Positions 1 to 15,419 are shown, counted from the stretch's first letter. The stretch: DNA of 64,000 bases from Cacajao melanocephalus (GCA_963573385.1 CAUYLG010051967.1:1-64000); one strand, 5' to 3'. The notes: a model not told the origin generated them from the sequence alone. Translations and numbers: made by a program.

Positions 1-196
1 TGATTCTGCTGCCTCAGCCTCCCGAGTAGCTGGGAATACAGGCACCCACCACCATGCCTGGATAATTTTTTATTTTTAGTAGAGACGGGGGTTTCACCAT
101 ATTGGCCAGGATGGTCTTGAACTCCTGACCTCGTGATCCACCCACCTCAGCCTCCCAAAGTGCTAGTATTTCAGGCATGAGCCACCACATCCAGCC
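1..196 (-). mobile_element. Alu, cut by window start
   Basis: Reverse-complement Alu, from the middle of the element to its 5' end. The GTGATCCACCCACCTCAG stretch is AluS/Y-like. The left edge of the window truncates it. Confidence 0.95.
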
Positions 197-205
197 ACAA
201 TTTTA

Positions 206-1712
<1,507 letters not shown>

Positions 1713-1726
1713 TGTTTGTTGGTCTT

Positions 1727-2260
1727 CAATGGCTTATTGTTCAGCACAGATAACTTCTAATGGCATCTTGTATTTTTCTAGTATCTGTTTCTCAAACTCA
1801 AAGCTCTTGCTACGTCATACACTTATCCTTCTCCCACAGTCCCTTTGAGGAAGGGTGCAAACTGGGATAAAATAGCTGGAGAACCTGGGAGACAGAAAGG
1901 GGATGAGTTTGGCTGTAGAGGCATCTACCCAGTGACTAACTTGACTAGTAGGTTATTGTATGTTCAAATATAATCTCCATCTAGACCCAAGGCATTGAAT
2001 CTTAGTAAATGTTAGGATTTTCCCCCTCTCATATTTACTGGTTAGAAAGAAACTTGCCTACCTTAAAACGTATTTTCCCAGGCAAATAACAAGTGCCAGG
2101 AGTGTTCTGTTCTTTCTCTTTGGCAGATAAATAGTGTGAAACCAGGATAGACATCCTGAGAAAGGAAACTAAATTTGCAGATAATTATTAAAAGTTCAGT
2201 GTTCCTCTAAGTCTGAGATTTTTTAATGACTAGGCTATATATACACATGAATTTTCTAGA
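1727..2260. other. Non-coding stretch, nothing recognised
   Basis: No repeat family or gene signal recognised between the Alu monomer and the MIR. Confidence 0.45.
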
Positions 2261-2261
2261 C

Positions 2262-2469
2262 AAACCCTGGGTTCAAACCCTGGCTCTGTCACTTAGTAGC
2301 TATTTAACTTGTCCAAGCTCCTTTACCTCCCTTCGCCTCTTCCCTTATCGATAAAATGGGGATAATAGTAGCACCCACTGCATCAGTTGTTAGATAAAAT
2401 TAGCAAGTGGATGTACATCCTTTAGAACAGCCCGTATTAGTAAGTTCTATATATGTTGGCTATTATTAA
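2262..2469 (+). mobile_element. MIR SINE
   Basis: Follows the MIR consensus in order: tRNA-like GGTTCAAACCCTGGCTCTG, the CACTTAGTAGCTATTTAAC stretch, AAAATGGGGATAATAGTAG, and the 3' GTTGGCTATTATTAATG end. Confidence 0.85.
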
Positions 2470-2950
2470 TGTATTATTTTCACAAATCTTAGGAGCACAA
2501 CTGTCGCATAAAATGGTAAATATGTTATCAAACCCTAAAACTAACTCCTTGTTATAATGCCCATCTCCTTTTCTGATAAGAACAGTAACCTACTGAATCA
2601 GGGAAATGCTATAAGACCTGGTGTCCTTTTACGAAGTCTATTAGGATATTTTCATGGGCACAATGGAGAAGTATGAGCTAGAAGATGTCAAGAGCACAGC
2701 TCGACGGAGGGAGGACCTCAGGCATATGCCAGATTTTGTCTTTGATCTGTACTATTCAACATCTTAATGACTCAGTAAACACTGAAAGAAACACAAACTA
2801 AATTTTCAGAGACATGGGCTTGGTTGGTTTGTTGTTGTTAATGTTAATATCATGCCCAGCAAATAAAGAATTTTGTGCCTATATTCTTTTATGGGAAGGG
2901 TGCATAGTTTTCATTGGATTCCCAAAGGTGTGTTTGATCCCCACCTCCAA
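2470..2950. other. Non-coding stretch, nothing recognised
   Basis: Low-complexity at its right end, where it runs into an A-rich GAAA repeat. No coding or family signal seen. Confidence 0.4.
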
Positions 2951-2976
2951 AAAAAAAAGAAAGAAAGAAAGAAAAA
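2950..2976 (+). repeat. (GAAA)n simple repeat
   Basis: A-run followed by four to five AAAG units, just upstream of the Alu target duplication. Confidence 0.8.
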
Positions 2977-2992
2977 GAGCTTAAGAAGCATT

Positions 2993-3294
<302 letters not shown>

Positions 3295-3337
3295 TTAATC
3301 TGTAGTTAGTATGATTCTCAGTTCTGGTCACTATTTA

Positions 3338-3462
3338 TTTTTAATTTTAGAGACAAGATCTCACTATGTTGTCCAGGCTGGTCTTGAACGCCTGGGGTCA
3401 AGTGATCCTTCTGCCTCAGCCTCCCAATGTACTAGAACTACAGGTGAACCACTGTGTCCAGC
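3338..3462 (-). mobile_element. Alu left monomer, antisense
   Basis: Reads from AGAGACAAGATCTCACTATG to a degraded GTGTCCAGC end. It is a single diverged monomer, either a FLAM or an old truncated AluJ. Confidence 0.75.
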
Positions 3463-3475
3463 ACTGACCACTATT

Positions 3476-3762
3476 AAAAAAATTTTTTTTTTTTTGGAAA
3501 CAGGGTCTCACTCTGTCACAGTGGTGGGATCATGGCTCATTGCAGCCTCAAACTCCTTGGCTGAAGTGATCCTTCCACTTCAGCCTCCCAAGTAGCTGAA
3601 ACTAAGGCACACACCACCACAGTCAGATAATTTTTAAATTTTTTGTAGAGACAATCTCACCATGTTGTTTAGGCTGGCCTAGAATTCCTGGACTCAAGCA
3701 ATCCTCCTACCTTGGCTTCCAAATGTGCTGGGATTACAGGTATGAGCCACTGCACCCAGCCC
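3476..3762 (-). mobile_element. AluJ-like element
   Basis: Antisense full-length old Alu with stretches such as CTTGGCTGAAGTGATCC. It is flanked by an ACCACTATT duplication (3467-3475 and 3764-3772). Confidence 0.9.
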
Positions 3763-3772
3763 AACCACTATT

Positions 3773-4033
3773 TTTAAAGAAGAAGTTAATAAAACAAGGG
3801 TCAAATATTGGAGCCTGGGATGGCAAAAGGTTTGGAAATCACATCCTATGAAAGTTGTTGAAGAAACCTGGGAAACATAGCATGGATAAGATAATTTGCA
3901 CTGGGGACAAGATGACATTCTTCAAATGTCTGAAGGACTTGTGTGTGTAAAATAGATTAGATTTATTCTGTATGGTTCCAACAAGCAGAAGGGTGGAAGT
4001 TACAAGGAGACAGATTTCAGCTTTAGTATAAGC
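3773..4033. other. Short non-coding stretch, nothing recognised
   Basis: No recognisable repeat or gene signal. Confidence 0.4.
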
Positions 4034-4040
4034 AACAATT

Positions 4041-4484
<444 letters not shown>

Positions 4485-4600
4485 TCAAGCAGGAGATGGA
4501 TCATCAGTCAGTGATACCAAGGGTAATTTCCACGCTGGACCTTAAACCGGAATGGATGACCTCTAAGGACCCTTTCAAGTCCAGGAGTCTGTCATTTCCT
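4485..4600 (+). mobile_element. CR1/L3-like LINE 3' end (tentative)
   Basis: GGATGACCTCTAAGGACCC followed by TTTCAAGTCCAGGAGTCTG resembles the common 3' end of mammalian CR1/L3 relatives. The family was assigned from memory. Confidence 0.4.
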
Positions 4601-4837
4601 AATCCTTGACTTTGTTAGACAGATTCCTTAGCACCCCTTCCCATCATCCCAAAATAAGAATGAAAAATGGTTTTATTTACCTTGTATTTTTTTGGTTGCA
4701 TTTAATGGAGCAGATATAATAGTACCTTCCTGGAGAAAAAAAGTGACTTAAATGGAATCATAAAACAGGGTCTTAGAAGAAGATTGAAGAGCACTTAGAG
4801 TTAAATCTTGTCCTATTTGGGAATCCCAGCCACTTTT

Positions 4838-4905
4838 CAAAAATAGATGAGGAAACTGTGGCCTAAGGAAATAAAGTTATTTGCTCAAGATCCTGACATT
4901 TAGTG
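4838..4905 (-). mobile_element. MIR fragment (tentative)
   Basis: ATAGATGAGGAAACTGTGGC then TTATTTGCTCAAGATCCTG matches the antisense core of MIR. It is short and diverged. Confidence 0.5.
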
Positions 4906-4922
4906 TATTGTAATTCCATTTA

Positions 4923-5253
<331 letters not shown>

Positions 5254-6055
5254 TAATTCCATTTACAATAGCATAAAAAAGAATAAAACATTTAGAAATA
5301 AGATTAACAAAAGAAGTACAAAACTTATACTCTAAACTTATTCTCAAAACTTATACTCTAAAAATTACAAAACTTGATAGATCTTGTAAACTCCCTGGTT
5401 TATTCTTTCCCCTTCTCACTACTGCACTTGACTAGTTTTTAAAAAAACTACAAAACGTTGTGAAAAGAAGTTAAATACCTAAGTAAAAAGACATCTCATG
5501 CTCTTTTTAGAAGAGTTACTATTGTTAAGATGAAAATACTTCCAAATTAAACTACAGATTCCATGTGATCCGTTAAAATTCCACCTGGCTTCTTTGCAAA
5601 AATTGACAAGCTAATACTAAAATTTGTGTAAAATTTCAAGAGAATCATCAACACAATTGTGAAAAAGAAGAACAAAGTTAAAGCACACTTCTTGATTTCG
5701 AAACATTCTACAAAGCTGCAGTAATCAAGACAGTGTGGTATTACGATAGAATAAATGTAGAGATTGATGAAATAGAATTGAGCATTCAGAAATAATCCCT
5801 CACATTTATGACAAATTAATTTCCAACAAGGGTGACAAGAAAGAATCCAATTCAATGGGAGAAAGAATAGTCTTTTCAACAAATGGTGGTGGGACAATTA
5901 GGTAGCCACTGGCAAAAGTATGAAACTGGACACCTACCTCACACCATATACAAAGGTTAGCTCAGAGTGGATTATAGACCTAATTGTAAGAGGTACGACC
6001 ATAAAATGCTTAGAAGAAAACAGGGGTAAGTCTTTGTGAGCATTAGGCTGCTAAC

Positions 6056-6163
6056 TGAGAGGCTGAGGTGGGAGGATTGCTTAAGCCCAGGAGTTTAAGG
6101 ATGATTGTGCCACTGCACTTCAACCTAGGTGACAGAGTGAGACTCTGTCTCTAAAAAGAACCT
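6056..6163 (+). mobile_element. Alu fragment (3' monomer)
   Basis: 5'-truncated piece from GAGAGGCTGAGGTGGGAGG to GACAGAGTGAGACTCTGTCTC, inserted in the L1 and followed by a short CA repeat. Confidence 0.8.
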
Positions 6164-6182
6164 ACACACACACACACACAAT
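6164..6182 (+). repeat. Short (CA)n
   Basis: ACACACACACACACA run at the tail of the preceding Alu fragment. Confidence 0.8.
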
Positions 6183-6297
6183 ATACGTACACACAAATGT
6201 TCAATTAACACGTGAAAAGATGCTACTGGATAGATGACAGTCAAAACCATAACGATGTACTGATCACATCCACTAAGATGACTATAATCAAAAGATA

Positions 6298-6745
<448 letters not shown>

Positions 6746-6827
6746 TCATTTACTATTGGTAGATATAAGGTGATATACATTCCACTGACTTGGAAAACAG
6801 TTTGGCAGTTCCTCAAAAGGTTCAACA

Positions 6828-7116
6828 AAAATCAGGGGCAGTTACTTATGCCTGTAATCCCAGCACTCTGGGAGGCTGTGGCAGGAAGATCCCTTGAGCC
6901 CAGGAGTTCGAGATCATTCTAGTGAGACCCCATATCTAAAAAACAAAAATTAAAAATCAGCCAGGTGTGGTGGTGCACACCTGTAGTCCCAGCTACTTGG
7001 AGGCTGGGGTGGGAGGACAGCTTGAGCCCGTGGGGCCAAGGCTTCAGTGAGCCATCATCTCACCACTGCACTCCAGCCTGCACAACAGAGCAAGACTCTG
7101 TCTCAAACAACAACAG
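6828..7116 (+). mobile_element. AluJ-like element in L1
   Basis: Old full-length Alu (CTTGAGCCCAGGAGTTCGAG). The L1-derived duplication AAAGGTTCAACA lies at 6816-6827 and 7117-7128. Confidence 0.9.
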
Positions 7117-7383
7117 AAAGGTTCAACACAAAGTTGCCATACAATTTTGGCAATTCTAGCTTGTTCCAGCAATTCCACTCCAAGGTACATACTCACAAAA
7201 AAAGACATATATATCTACCCAATAACCAATGAACATGAATGTTCATAGCAGTATTATTCATAACAGCCAACCCAAATGTCCATCAATTAATAAATAGATA
7301 AATAAAATGTGGTATATCCATGCAATTGAATATTAGACATAAAAAAGAATGAAGTACTGATACACACTAAACATGGATAAACT

Positions 7384-8440
<1,057 letters not shown>

Positions 8441-8473
8441 TCATGCTATGTTTAGCAAAAAAGGTAGAATTAG

Positions 8474-9110
<637 letters not shown>

Positions 9111-9111
9111 T

Positions 9112-9519
9112 TGATATGGTTTGGATTTGTGTCCCTGCCCAAATTTCACATCGAATTGTAATCTCCAAGGTTGGAGTGGGGCCTGGTGGGAGGTGACTGG
9201 ATAGTGGGGACGGATTTCCCACTTTGCTGTGGTTCTGGTGATAGAGTTCTCACGAGGTCTGGCTGTTTAAAAGTGTGTGGCACCTTCCCCCTACCCTCTC
9301 TCTTCTTTCTGCTCCGGCCATGTAAGACATGCCTGCTTCGAATTTGCCTTCCACCATGATTGTAAGTTTTCTGAGGCCTCCCCAAAAGCAGACGCCACTA
9401 TACTTCCTGTACCATGAACCAGTTAAACCTCTTTTCTTTACAGCCAGTTAAACCTCTTTTCTTTACAAGTTATCCAATCTCAAATATTTATTTATAGCAA
9501 TGTGAGAATGTACTAATAC
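9112..9519 (+). mobile_element. THE1/MST-type solo LTR (ERVL-MaLR)
   Basis: Opens TGATATGGTTTGGATTTGTG and passes through GGCCTGGTGGGAGGTGACTG and CCACCATGATTGTAAGTTTT. It ends at GAGAATGTACTAATACA. A 25-base segment near the 3' end is tandemly duplicated (9419-9467). No internal sequence follows. Confidence 0.85.
9419..9467 (+). repeat. 25-base tandem duplication in the LTR
   Basis: Two adjacent copies beginning CCAGTTAAACCTCTTTTCTT. Related LTRs in this window have one copy. Confidence 0.9.
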
Positions 9520-9529
9520 ATATATCATC

Positions 9530-10130
9530 TACATTGCCATTGAATACATAGGTTTGGGCATTTGTAAGTATTCTATTGGAATAATTACCTCAAAATGAAA
9601 TTGCTGTGTCAAAGGTTTTGGACAAACTTTTCTCACATGTTGTCAACTTGCCCATCAAAAAGTTTATACCACTTTACGTTCCCATCAATGATGTGTATAT
9701 GGTACATTTCTCCTCACCATTACCAACACTGGGTATTAATTTTTTTTTCATTACAGCCAAGCTGACCGGTGAAAATCAAGTATCACTGTTATATTTTAAT
9801 TTGTAGTTCTTAGATTAGTCCCGAAGTCAAACATTCTTTCATAGACATTTATTCATATGGTGGCTATTTACTGTGTGCCAACTATGTCACATACATAACA
9901 ATATTTTCAAATGTAAGTCATCTACCTTTATTTTTCTTTTAATATCTTAATTTTTTCTTTTTAGAGATGGATTCTGGCTATGTTGCCCAGGCTGGACTTG
10001 AACTCCTGGCTGGCCTACTTTTTATAACTTTGCCGTACAGTTTTTTAGTATCTTGTGTTAAACCTATTAATTGTTTTCTTTATGATTTCTGCCTTTGATG
10101 TTGATACAGGCTTCATAAACTTTTAGCTGG
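9530..10130 (-). mobile_element. L1ME-like fragment, antisense
   Basis: Resembles the antisense 3' region of L1ME: TGTCAACTTGCCCATCAAAA, the GTTCCCATCAATGATGTG stretch, CAACACTGGGTATTAATTTT, and TTATGATTTCTGCCTTTGATG-like text. An Alu scrap interrupts it. Confidence 0.55.
9957..10012 (-). mobile_element. Alu fragment
   Basis: About 55 bases, AGAGATGGATTCTGGCTATG then CCCAGGCTGGACTTGAACTC, from the junction region of an antisense Alu. Confidence 0.75.
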
Positions 10131-10715
10131 TCCCATTTGGTATGACAGGCAGATTCTGTTAAGACTTGCCAAGTCATATGTAAAAATCAGCCTTTGGCAC
10201 ATATCTCTTCTAGATCTTAATCGGCTCCTGCTCTTAAAAGATTCCCAGGGCCATAGGCAGCAATTCAAAACGTGGTTTTTCCCAAAAGGCTAATTAAGAG
10301 AGGCAGTACTTCTGCTGTGTTTACCAAGTTCATCAACAACTTGAGCTCTAAGCAGATATTCTAGTTGATGATGCTCTCTGATTATTAAGAAAATCTGTGA
10401 ATAATAATACTAGTAAGTGATAATACTACACTCGTTTTTCATTTAGGAGCTTTTAAAATTTGGCTTGCTTTGGACTGATAGCTAGCTTATTTCCTGGTAG
10501 TCCAGAAGGAAAGTAGAACTATTGCCTCTACAAACATAGATCCCCAAAAGCTGCTTCTCTCATACCAACTCATTTTTCTGAAACAAAGATGCCTTCTACC
10601 TTTTCATCAAATACCTTGCATATTCAGTAAGAGTAATAGATGAACAGGAAGACTGTGGCCTGGCTATGTCAGAAGGGGCCTTCTAGGGTTTCCTGGCAGT
10701 TTCCCAGCCTCAAAT
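10131..10715. other. Non-coding stretch, nothing recognised
   Basis: No repeat family recognised and no usable frame. Confidence 0.4.
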
Positions 10716-10775
10716 ATCGTTTTTTTTACAAACTGTAAAATCGTTTTTTTACAAGCTATTTTTTGCTTGGCAAAA

Positions 10776-11174
10776 GTGATGTCTAATGGAACGTTCTGTG
10801 ATGATGGAAATGTTCTATATTCGTACTGTTCAAGATGGTAACTATTAGCCACATGTGGTTATCGAGCACTTAAAATGTGGCTAGTAGACTGAGGAACTAA
10901 ATTTTAAATTAAATTTTAATTAAGTTAAATTTAGATACTCATGAGTAAGGTTATCCGATTTAACAAATAAAGTACAGGATGCTCCGTTAATTATCAGTTG
11001 CAAATAAGCAACAAATAATTCTGTGGCTGAAGTACACTCCAAATATTACATGGAACACACACGTACTATAAAATTATTCTTTTTTATCTGAAATTCAAAT
11101 TTAACTGAGCACATCATATTTTACCTAGCAACCTTATACATGTGGCTAGAGGCTATATATTGGGCATTGCAGGT
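10776..11174. mobile_element. hAT-type non-autonomous DNA transposon, split
   Basis: Begins TGTCTAATGGAACGTTCTGT and contains ACTATTAGCCACATGTGGTT and GAGCACTTAAAATGTGGCTA. It resumes at ACATGTGGCTAGAGGCTATA and ends at TATTGGGCATTGCAG. The ends are inverted relatives of the common CTGTCCAATA-type MER termini. A palindromic MITE is nested inside. Family name not assigned. Confidence 0.6.
10948..11134. mobile_element. Palindromic MITE (MER53-like?) nested in hAT
   Basis: AGGTT opens and AACCT closes the element, and each side is flanked by TA (10946-10947 and 11135-11136). The two halves are rough inverted copies, for example TACAGGATGCTC on the left against GAGCACATCATA on the right. The name is a guess. 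Confidence 0.6.
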
Positions 11175-11179
11175 GCAGA

Positions 11180-11820
11180 GTGTCTTGTTTTTTTACCAAG
11201 TTCTTTGAAATTACTCATAGATACCTGTGATATCTAAATCAAGAAGGAAAAAGTCATTATGATCATATTTTGACAAAAAAATGAAAAGCTACCTGTCTTC
11301 TGAAAGAAGGCCATTAGATACCACAGCCAAGTACAAAACCAATAAAATTCAATTCAAAATTGTTTATTGGATGCCTTCTATGTGTAGAACAAATATTCAG
11401 CCCTATACAGCAATATTGCCATGCAAATTATTTAAGACCTGTGTCAGTTTGAATTGGTCGGTGCCTGTGCTGTACTGAGTATCAACTATTATGAATATCA
11501 TCCTTCACTAGGAGGAAAATGGGATAGGTCTTGAGATCTCCTTTCCAGGAACTCACAACCAGTGGAGAAGCCGGACACCAACTCCAAAAACAAACCAACA
11601 TTAGCAAGCATTGGGTTTCTGAAAAACAAACAAAATAAAACAAGAAGTTATTTAATATAAGACAGATTCTAAGTAATATACACAAGAAAAATGCTTTGGA
11701 AATATAAGGGGTCAGCCATAGAGGGAACCAGTGGGTGGGTGATATTGCTTGTCTATTTCTTTCTTTCTTTTTCTTTTTGCCAACATCTAATAAGCTCTCA
11801 TCTTTTCTTCCAAGGGCTTG
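11180..11820. other. Non-coding stretch, nothing firm
   Basis: Around 11360-11460 a phrase like TTGGATGCCTTCTATGTG hints at an old L2/MIR3 relative, but it is too short to call. A small TTTC run lies at 11757-11780. Confidence 0.35.
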
Positions 11821-11830
11821 ACAAATAAGG

Positions 11831-12029
11831 CTATTTTGTTGTTGTTTTTACCCAGGCTAGACTGCAGTGGCATGATCATAGCTCCCTGTAGCCTTGACCT
11901 TCCGGGCTCCAGCAATCCTTATTTGTGAGGCTGAGGTGGGAGGCTTGTTTGAGCCTAGGAATTCAAGGTTAAAGTGCCGCTGCACTCCAGTCTGTGTGAC
12001 AGAGTGAGACCTTGTTTCTAAAAATAAAA
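11831..12029. mobile_element. Head-to-head Alu monomer fragments
   Basis: The left part (11831-11916) is antisense Alu behind a T-rich tail. The right part (11926-12029) is sense Alu ending in an A-rich tail. CAAATAAGG at 11822-11830 reappears inverted as CCTTATTTG at the junction (11917-11925). Confidence 0.85.
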
Positions 12030-13124
12030 AATAAATCAACATACCAACATGTGTTGTAGATTTTGAGTTTTAAATATGACTCAGAGTTGCACAGCAGGCT
12101 ATGGTGGATATTCGGATCCTCGCAGCTACACTGCTAGCTGTTGGCGCCTCACAGCTGAATCCTTCTCCTGGAATGGCTCTCAGCAAGGGCCTTGCATGAG
12201 GCTACACCCCTTCCTTGGGGTCAGGCAGCATCAAATGAATGATCTTTAAGGGATACAAGGCCCACATCTTGTCTCATTGGGGGTAACTTAGCACTTTTGT
12301 CATTCTGTGCCCCCTAAGCCCAGCTGAAGCCTCTATAGCAACGATACTACAGTTCAACTTCTCCCTCTGTCCAATTCTGCTTCCCTCACTCCCAGGAGTT
12401 GTCACTGTACTCCCCATAAACAACAAACCAATGAGCCCTGCAGGCACATCTCTGTCTAGGAGTCTGTTTCTGAGGAGCTTTACCTAAGACATAGGTTGTT
12501 GAAATATGTTTTAAGTAACCTTCCAGATTCTTAGGACAAACTTCCAGCTTTGTTGAGACTGGCTTTTTCTGCTGCTTGGGAAGAATGAGGCCCGAACTGC
12601 CTTTTTCCAGACAGATGTGCAAACTTCATAGAGTCAGGAGACTTAGTGGTTTCTGGAATGAGAGAGGAATTTTCTGGGGCTGGTTACATTAAGTGGGATG
12701 ACTAGACTGGCAGGTGCCTGCAATTAATCTTCCCTTCCTCAGTAAAATGCAGACAACTCAATGAGATCTGTAGATCTTTGAATGCCCTTAAACTAATCCA
12801 ATTCTGGCCAACAAAATAGTCACTCATCACAGTAAAAGAATCCCAAGGACTAATTTCACCCTCTGCTTGGAATAAATGCTTCCTCTTTCTTCCATTAGGT
12901 CTCTCACTGATCCCTCTCCTGCCTAACCTTTCCTGCAAGACTGAAAGCTGCTCTTTGGAATCTTGGGAGTGGACCTTGACACCTCTGATTCACAATCACG
13001 TAACCCTGTGGAATCTGACTAACATCTCTTGTCTTGCCAGCTGTCATCTTTCATCTCTCCTCTTGGCTTTGTGCCTTCTTTCAGCTTAGCTGCAAAGCAG
13101 AGATGAGGCTAGAGGGGAGGGTAG
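12030..13124. other. Non-coding stretch; possible ancient repeat near 12150-12500
   Basis: TAAGCCCAGCTGAAGCCTCT and TCTAGGAGTCTGTTTCTGAG resemble an old LTR or L1M end that I cannot name. The rest shows nothing. Confidence 0.35.
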
Positions 13125-13290
13125 TGTTAACGTGTGAAGTTCTTTCTATGTACCAAGCACTGTTCTGGGCACTTCACATTATCTCATTAAACCTCACAAT
13201 AACCCTACAAGGCAGAAATGGCTGCCCTCTCCCTCTGACACACACAACAAACACCGCAGTTCAAAGAGTTACGTAATTCGGGTCTTTGAG
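13125..13290 (-). mobile_element. MIR SINE
   Basis: Antisense MIR order: CTATGTACCAAGCACTGTTC, TCACATTATCTCATTAAACC, TCACAATAACCCTACAAGGC, then a degraded GTTCAAAGAGTTACGTAATT. Confidence 0.75.
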
Positions 13291-13292
13291 AT

Positions 13293-13625
13293 GTGTAACC
13301 TCTCCTTTTTAGGAAGTTATCAGACTCAGCTAGGTCTGCATGGCACTGTGAAGCAGTGTCTTGGGTTAATTCTAATGTCACTAATGTTAGTCTTAGAAGA
13401 ACTCAGTTTGATAGTGGTTTGGATATGAAAGGATCTAACCCTGATTTTATTCCTGAGTCCTTTACAGTCTGAGCCATCCTAAGGTGTAGGTCAGAAGAGG
13501 CATCTGAAACTGGGATGGTCTCCTAACAGCTGCCCAAAATTCTTGGATCATGAATGAACTGATTAATGAATTCATTTAACAGGTGTTTACTGCATCTTTA
13601 CTGCTGACAATGTGCAGAAAGTACT
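13293..13625. other. Non-coding stretch, nothing recognised
   Basis: Nothing supportable. The right end (13560-13620) weakly resembles an L2 tail. Confidence 0.35.
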
Positions 13626-13627
13626 AT

Positions 13628-13885
13628 TCAGGGGTGCTATGGCCTGGTGGTTAAGACTCTCACGTCAAGCTACTTGAGTTCAAATCCAGGCTCTACCACT
13701 TAGTAACTGTTGTCACCTTATACCGGATATTATATTCATCTTTTGGGACTTTAGGTGTATCACTTGTAAAATGCAGATAAAAATACTTCATGGGAAGTAG
13801 TTGTGAGGTTTAAGCAGGATTGCCCGTGTAAAAGGCTTGGCACACAAGTAACTTCTTGAATCATGGTAGCTGTTATCTTATTATA
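13628..13885 (+). mobile_element. MIR SINE
   Basis: GGTGGTTAAGACTCTCACG, then GAGTTCAAATCCAGGCTCTA, ACTTGTAAAATGCAGATAAA and GGCTTGGCACACAAGTAAC follow the MIR consensus in order. Confidence 0.85.
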
Positions 13886-14369
13886 GGACAAAACAAGCCA
13901 TGGAAGAATCTAGGAGGGGAGATGACATGTGTGCCTAAATAACTATAACACAAATTTAGAAAGTGATGCATGATATGGAGGTAAAAAGCATATAATAAAA
14001 CTTGGAGGAAGAAAAGATTACTTCTAGGTAAGGAGATCGGGGAAGCTTCTTGGTTGAAATAACATTTAAGCTGATAGATGATAAACACAATCAGTTTTAA
14101 ACCTGTGAGCAGAAATCCTGTTGTAAACCAGCAAACACTAACCGAAGCCAAAAATAATACCACACGACAGGCTGCCGGTGCAGAGTCCTAGAAAACAGCA
14201 TTGCAAATCTGAGTGCCCGAGGGGCAAGATCAGCACAGGGCAAAACCTGTCCAACCCACAGATCTGCTTTCCGGTCAGTTCCACAAGGGTCATTCTGACC
14301 CAGGCAAGACTTCTGTCTAGTGACCTTCATCACAATTAGCTCTGGAGAAGACTCCAAAGCAATGACTGT
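13886..14369. other. Non-coding stretch, nothing firm
   Basis: Possible old repeat around 14030-14080 (AGCTTCTTGGTTGAAATAAC), not assignable. A minus-strand 152-residue frame (14097-14555) shows no domain, signal or codon bias and is taken as chance. Confidence 0.4.
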
Positions 14370-14490
14370 CAGCAAGGGTTCATTAGGTGCATACCATGAG
14401 CCCAACACTGTAGGTATGGGGAAGGATACCCCATGTACACACAAATGACTCCCTCTCTCAGGGAGCTTATTTAGTCTTGTTAGGAAGATA
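14370..14490 (-). mobile_element. L2 LINE 3' fragment
   Basis: CATTAGGTGCATACCATGAG, CCAACACTGTAGGTATGGGG and TCTCTCAGGGAGCTTATTTA match the antisense L2 3' region. Confidence 0.55.
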
Positions 14491-14539
14491 AGATTAATAT
14501 TCAAAATGATTTTTATGGCATTTATCGTTCTTTTTCCTG

Positions 14540-14665
14540 TTTGTAAGAACAACACGAGTTCACTGTAGAAAATTCAGAAAATACAGACAATTACATATAA
14601 TAAAAGCAAATTTATCCCAAATCCCACTACCCAAGATTAACCATAGTTAAAAATTCAAATTATGA
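14540..14665 (+). mobile_element. L1ME-like 3' fragment
   Basis: TGTAGAAAATTCAGAAAATA followed by TATCCCAAATCCCACTACCC and AAGATTAACCATAGTTAAAA resembles the L1ME 3' region. Confidence 0.45.
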
Positions 14666-14689
14666 ATTTTTACGGCCCGGTCCCTGAGA

Positions 14690-15116
14690 CAGGCATCTTA
14701 TCCCCTCATCTAACACTTGCTCATAGGAGGAGATTCTTGTACAAGTGGATCATACGTTTTCCTGTTTCTTCTTTCCCTTCTGGATGTGTCTGCCTGGGAA
14801 TGTGATTTGGCTTCGCGTACAGAGAAGGGAGTTATTTGAGCACTATTTCAGGTTCTCAGTATAGCCTTCCATCAACAGGCAGCTCTGGGAAGGCTCCTGG
14901 TTCTTCTGCAGGTAGCCCTCTGGGCCTTGTCCTACCGTGTACTGTGAGGAGAAAGGAAGTGACTCACACAGCCCTGCACAAAAAACCTAAAGCATTGTTC
15001 CCATTTGGGCAGGGAAGGGTCAGCACAAATTATGTTACATATAGGGAAATGGTTTCCTTCCATAATACAGCTCCAAAATATACTGGTATGAGAGAGAGAA
15101 TATTAATTGGACATGC

Positions 15117-15118
<2 letters not shown>
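14690..15118. other. Non-coding stretch, nothing recognised
   Basis: A 116-residue plus frame here is extended only by the downstream microsatellite. It carries no recognisable domain. Confidence 0.4.

Positions 15119-15119
<1 letters not shown>

Positions 15120-15175
<56 letters not shown>
15120..15175 (+). repeat. (GT)n(GA)n compound microsatellite
   Basis: 13 GT units followed by about 14 GA units, uninterrupted, and so likely to vary in length. Confidence 0.98.
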
Positions 15176-15178
<3 letters not shown>

Positions 15179-15243
15179 CTGGATGACTAAACAGAAATCC
15201 TCATCCTGCATCACCCAGTGGCAGTGAGATCTTAAAAAGGACT

Positions 15244-15362
15244 TGGCCGGCTGCAGTGGCTCACGCCTGTAATCCTAGCACTTTGGGAGGCCGAGGTGGG
15301 TGGATGACCTGAGGTCAGGAGTTCAAGACCAGCCTGGCCAACATGGTGAAACCCCATCTTTA
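15244..15362 (+). mobile_element. Alu left monomer only
   Basis: From TTGGCCGGCTGCAGTGGCTC to GGTGAAACCCCATCT, then an A/T-rich stretch. The right monomer is missing. Confidence 0.85.
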
Positions 15363-15393
15363 TTTATTTAAAAAAATTTTTTTAAAGAAGGTA

Positions 15394-15415
15394 AAAATAA
15401 ATAAATAAATAAATA
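15394..15415 (+). repeat. (AAAT)n
   Basis: Five AAAT units downstream of the Alu left monomer. Confidence 0.8.
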
Positions 15416-15419
15416 GGAC

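Noticed and set aside
2262..2320. tRNA gene suggested by GGTTCAAACCC
   Set aside because: The motif is the tRNA-derived head of a MIR; no acceptor stem or cloverleaf forms.
9112..9519. 5-base target duplication of the first THE1/MST LTR
   Set aside because: Flanks (CGTGT-like before, TATAT after) do not match, unlike the CTAGG pair at 18.9 kb.
14097..14555. 152-residue minus-strand frame
   Set aside because: Overlaps an L2 fragment, lacks domains and start context, and similar lengths arise by chance in 64 kb.
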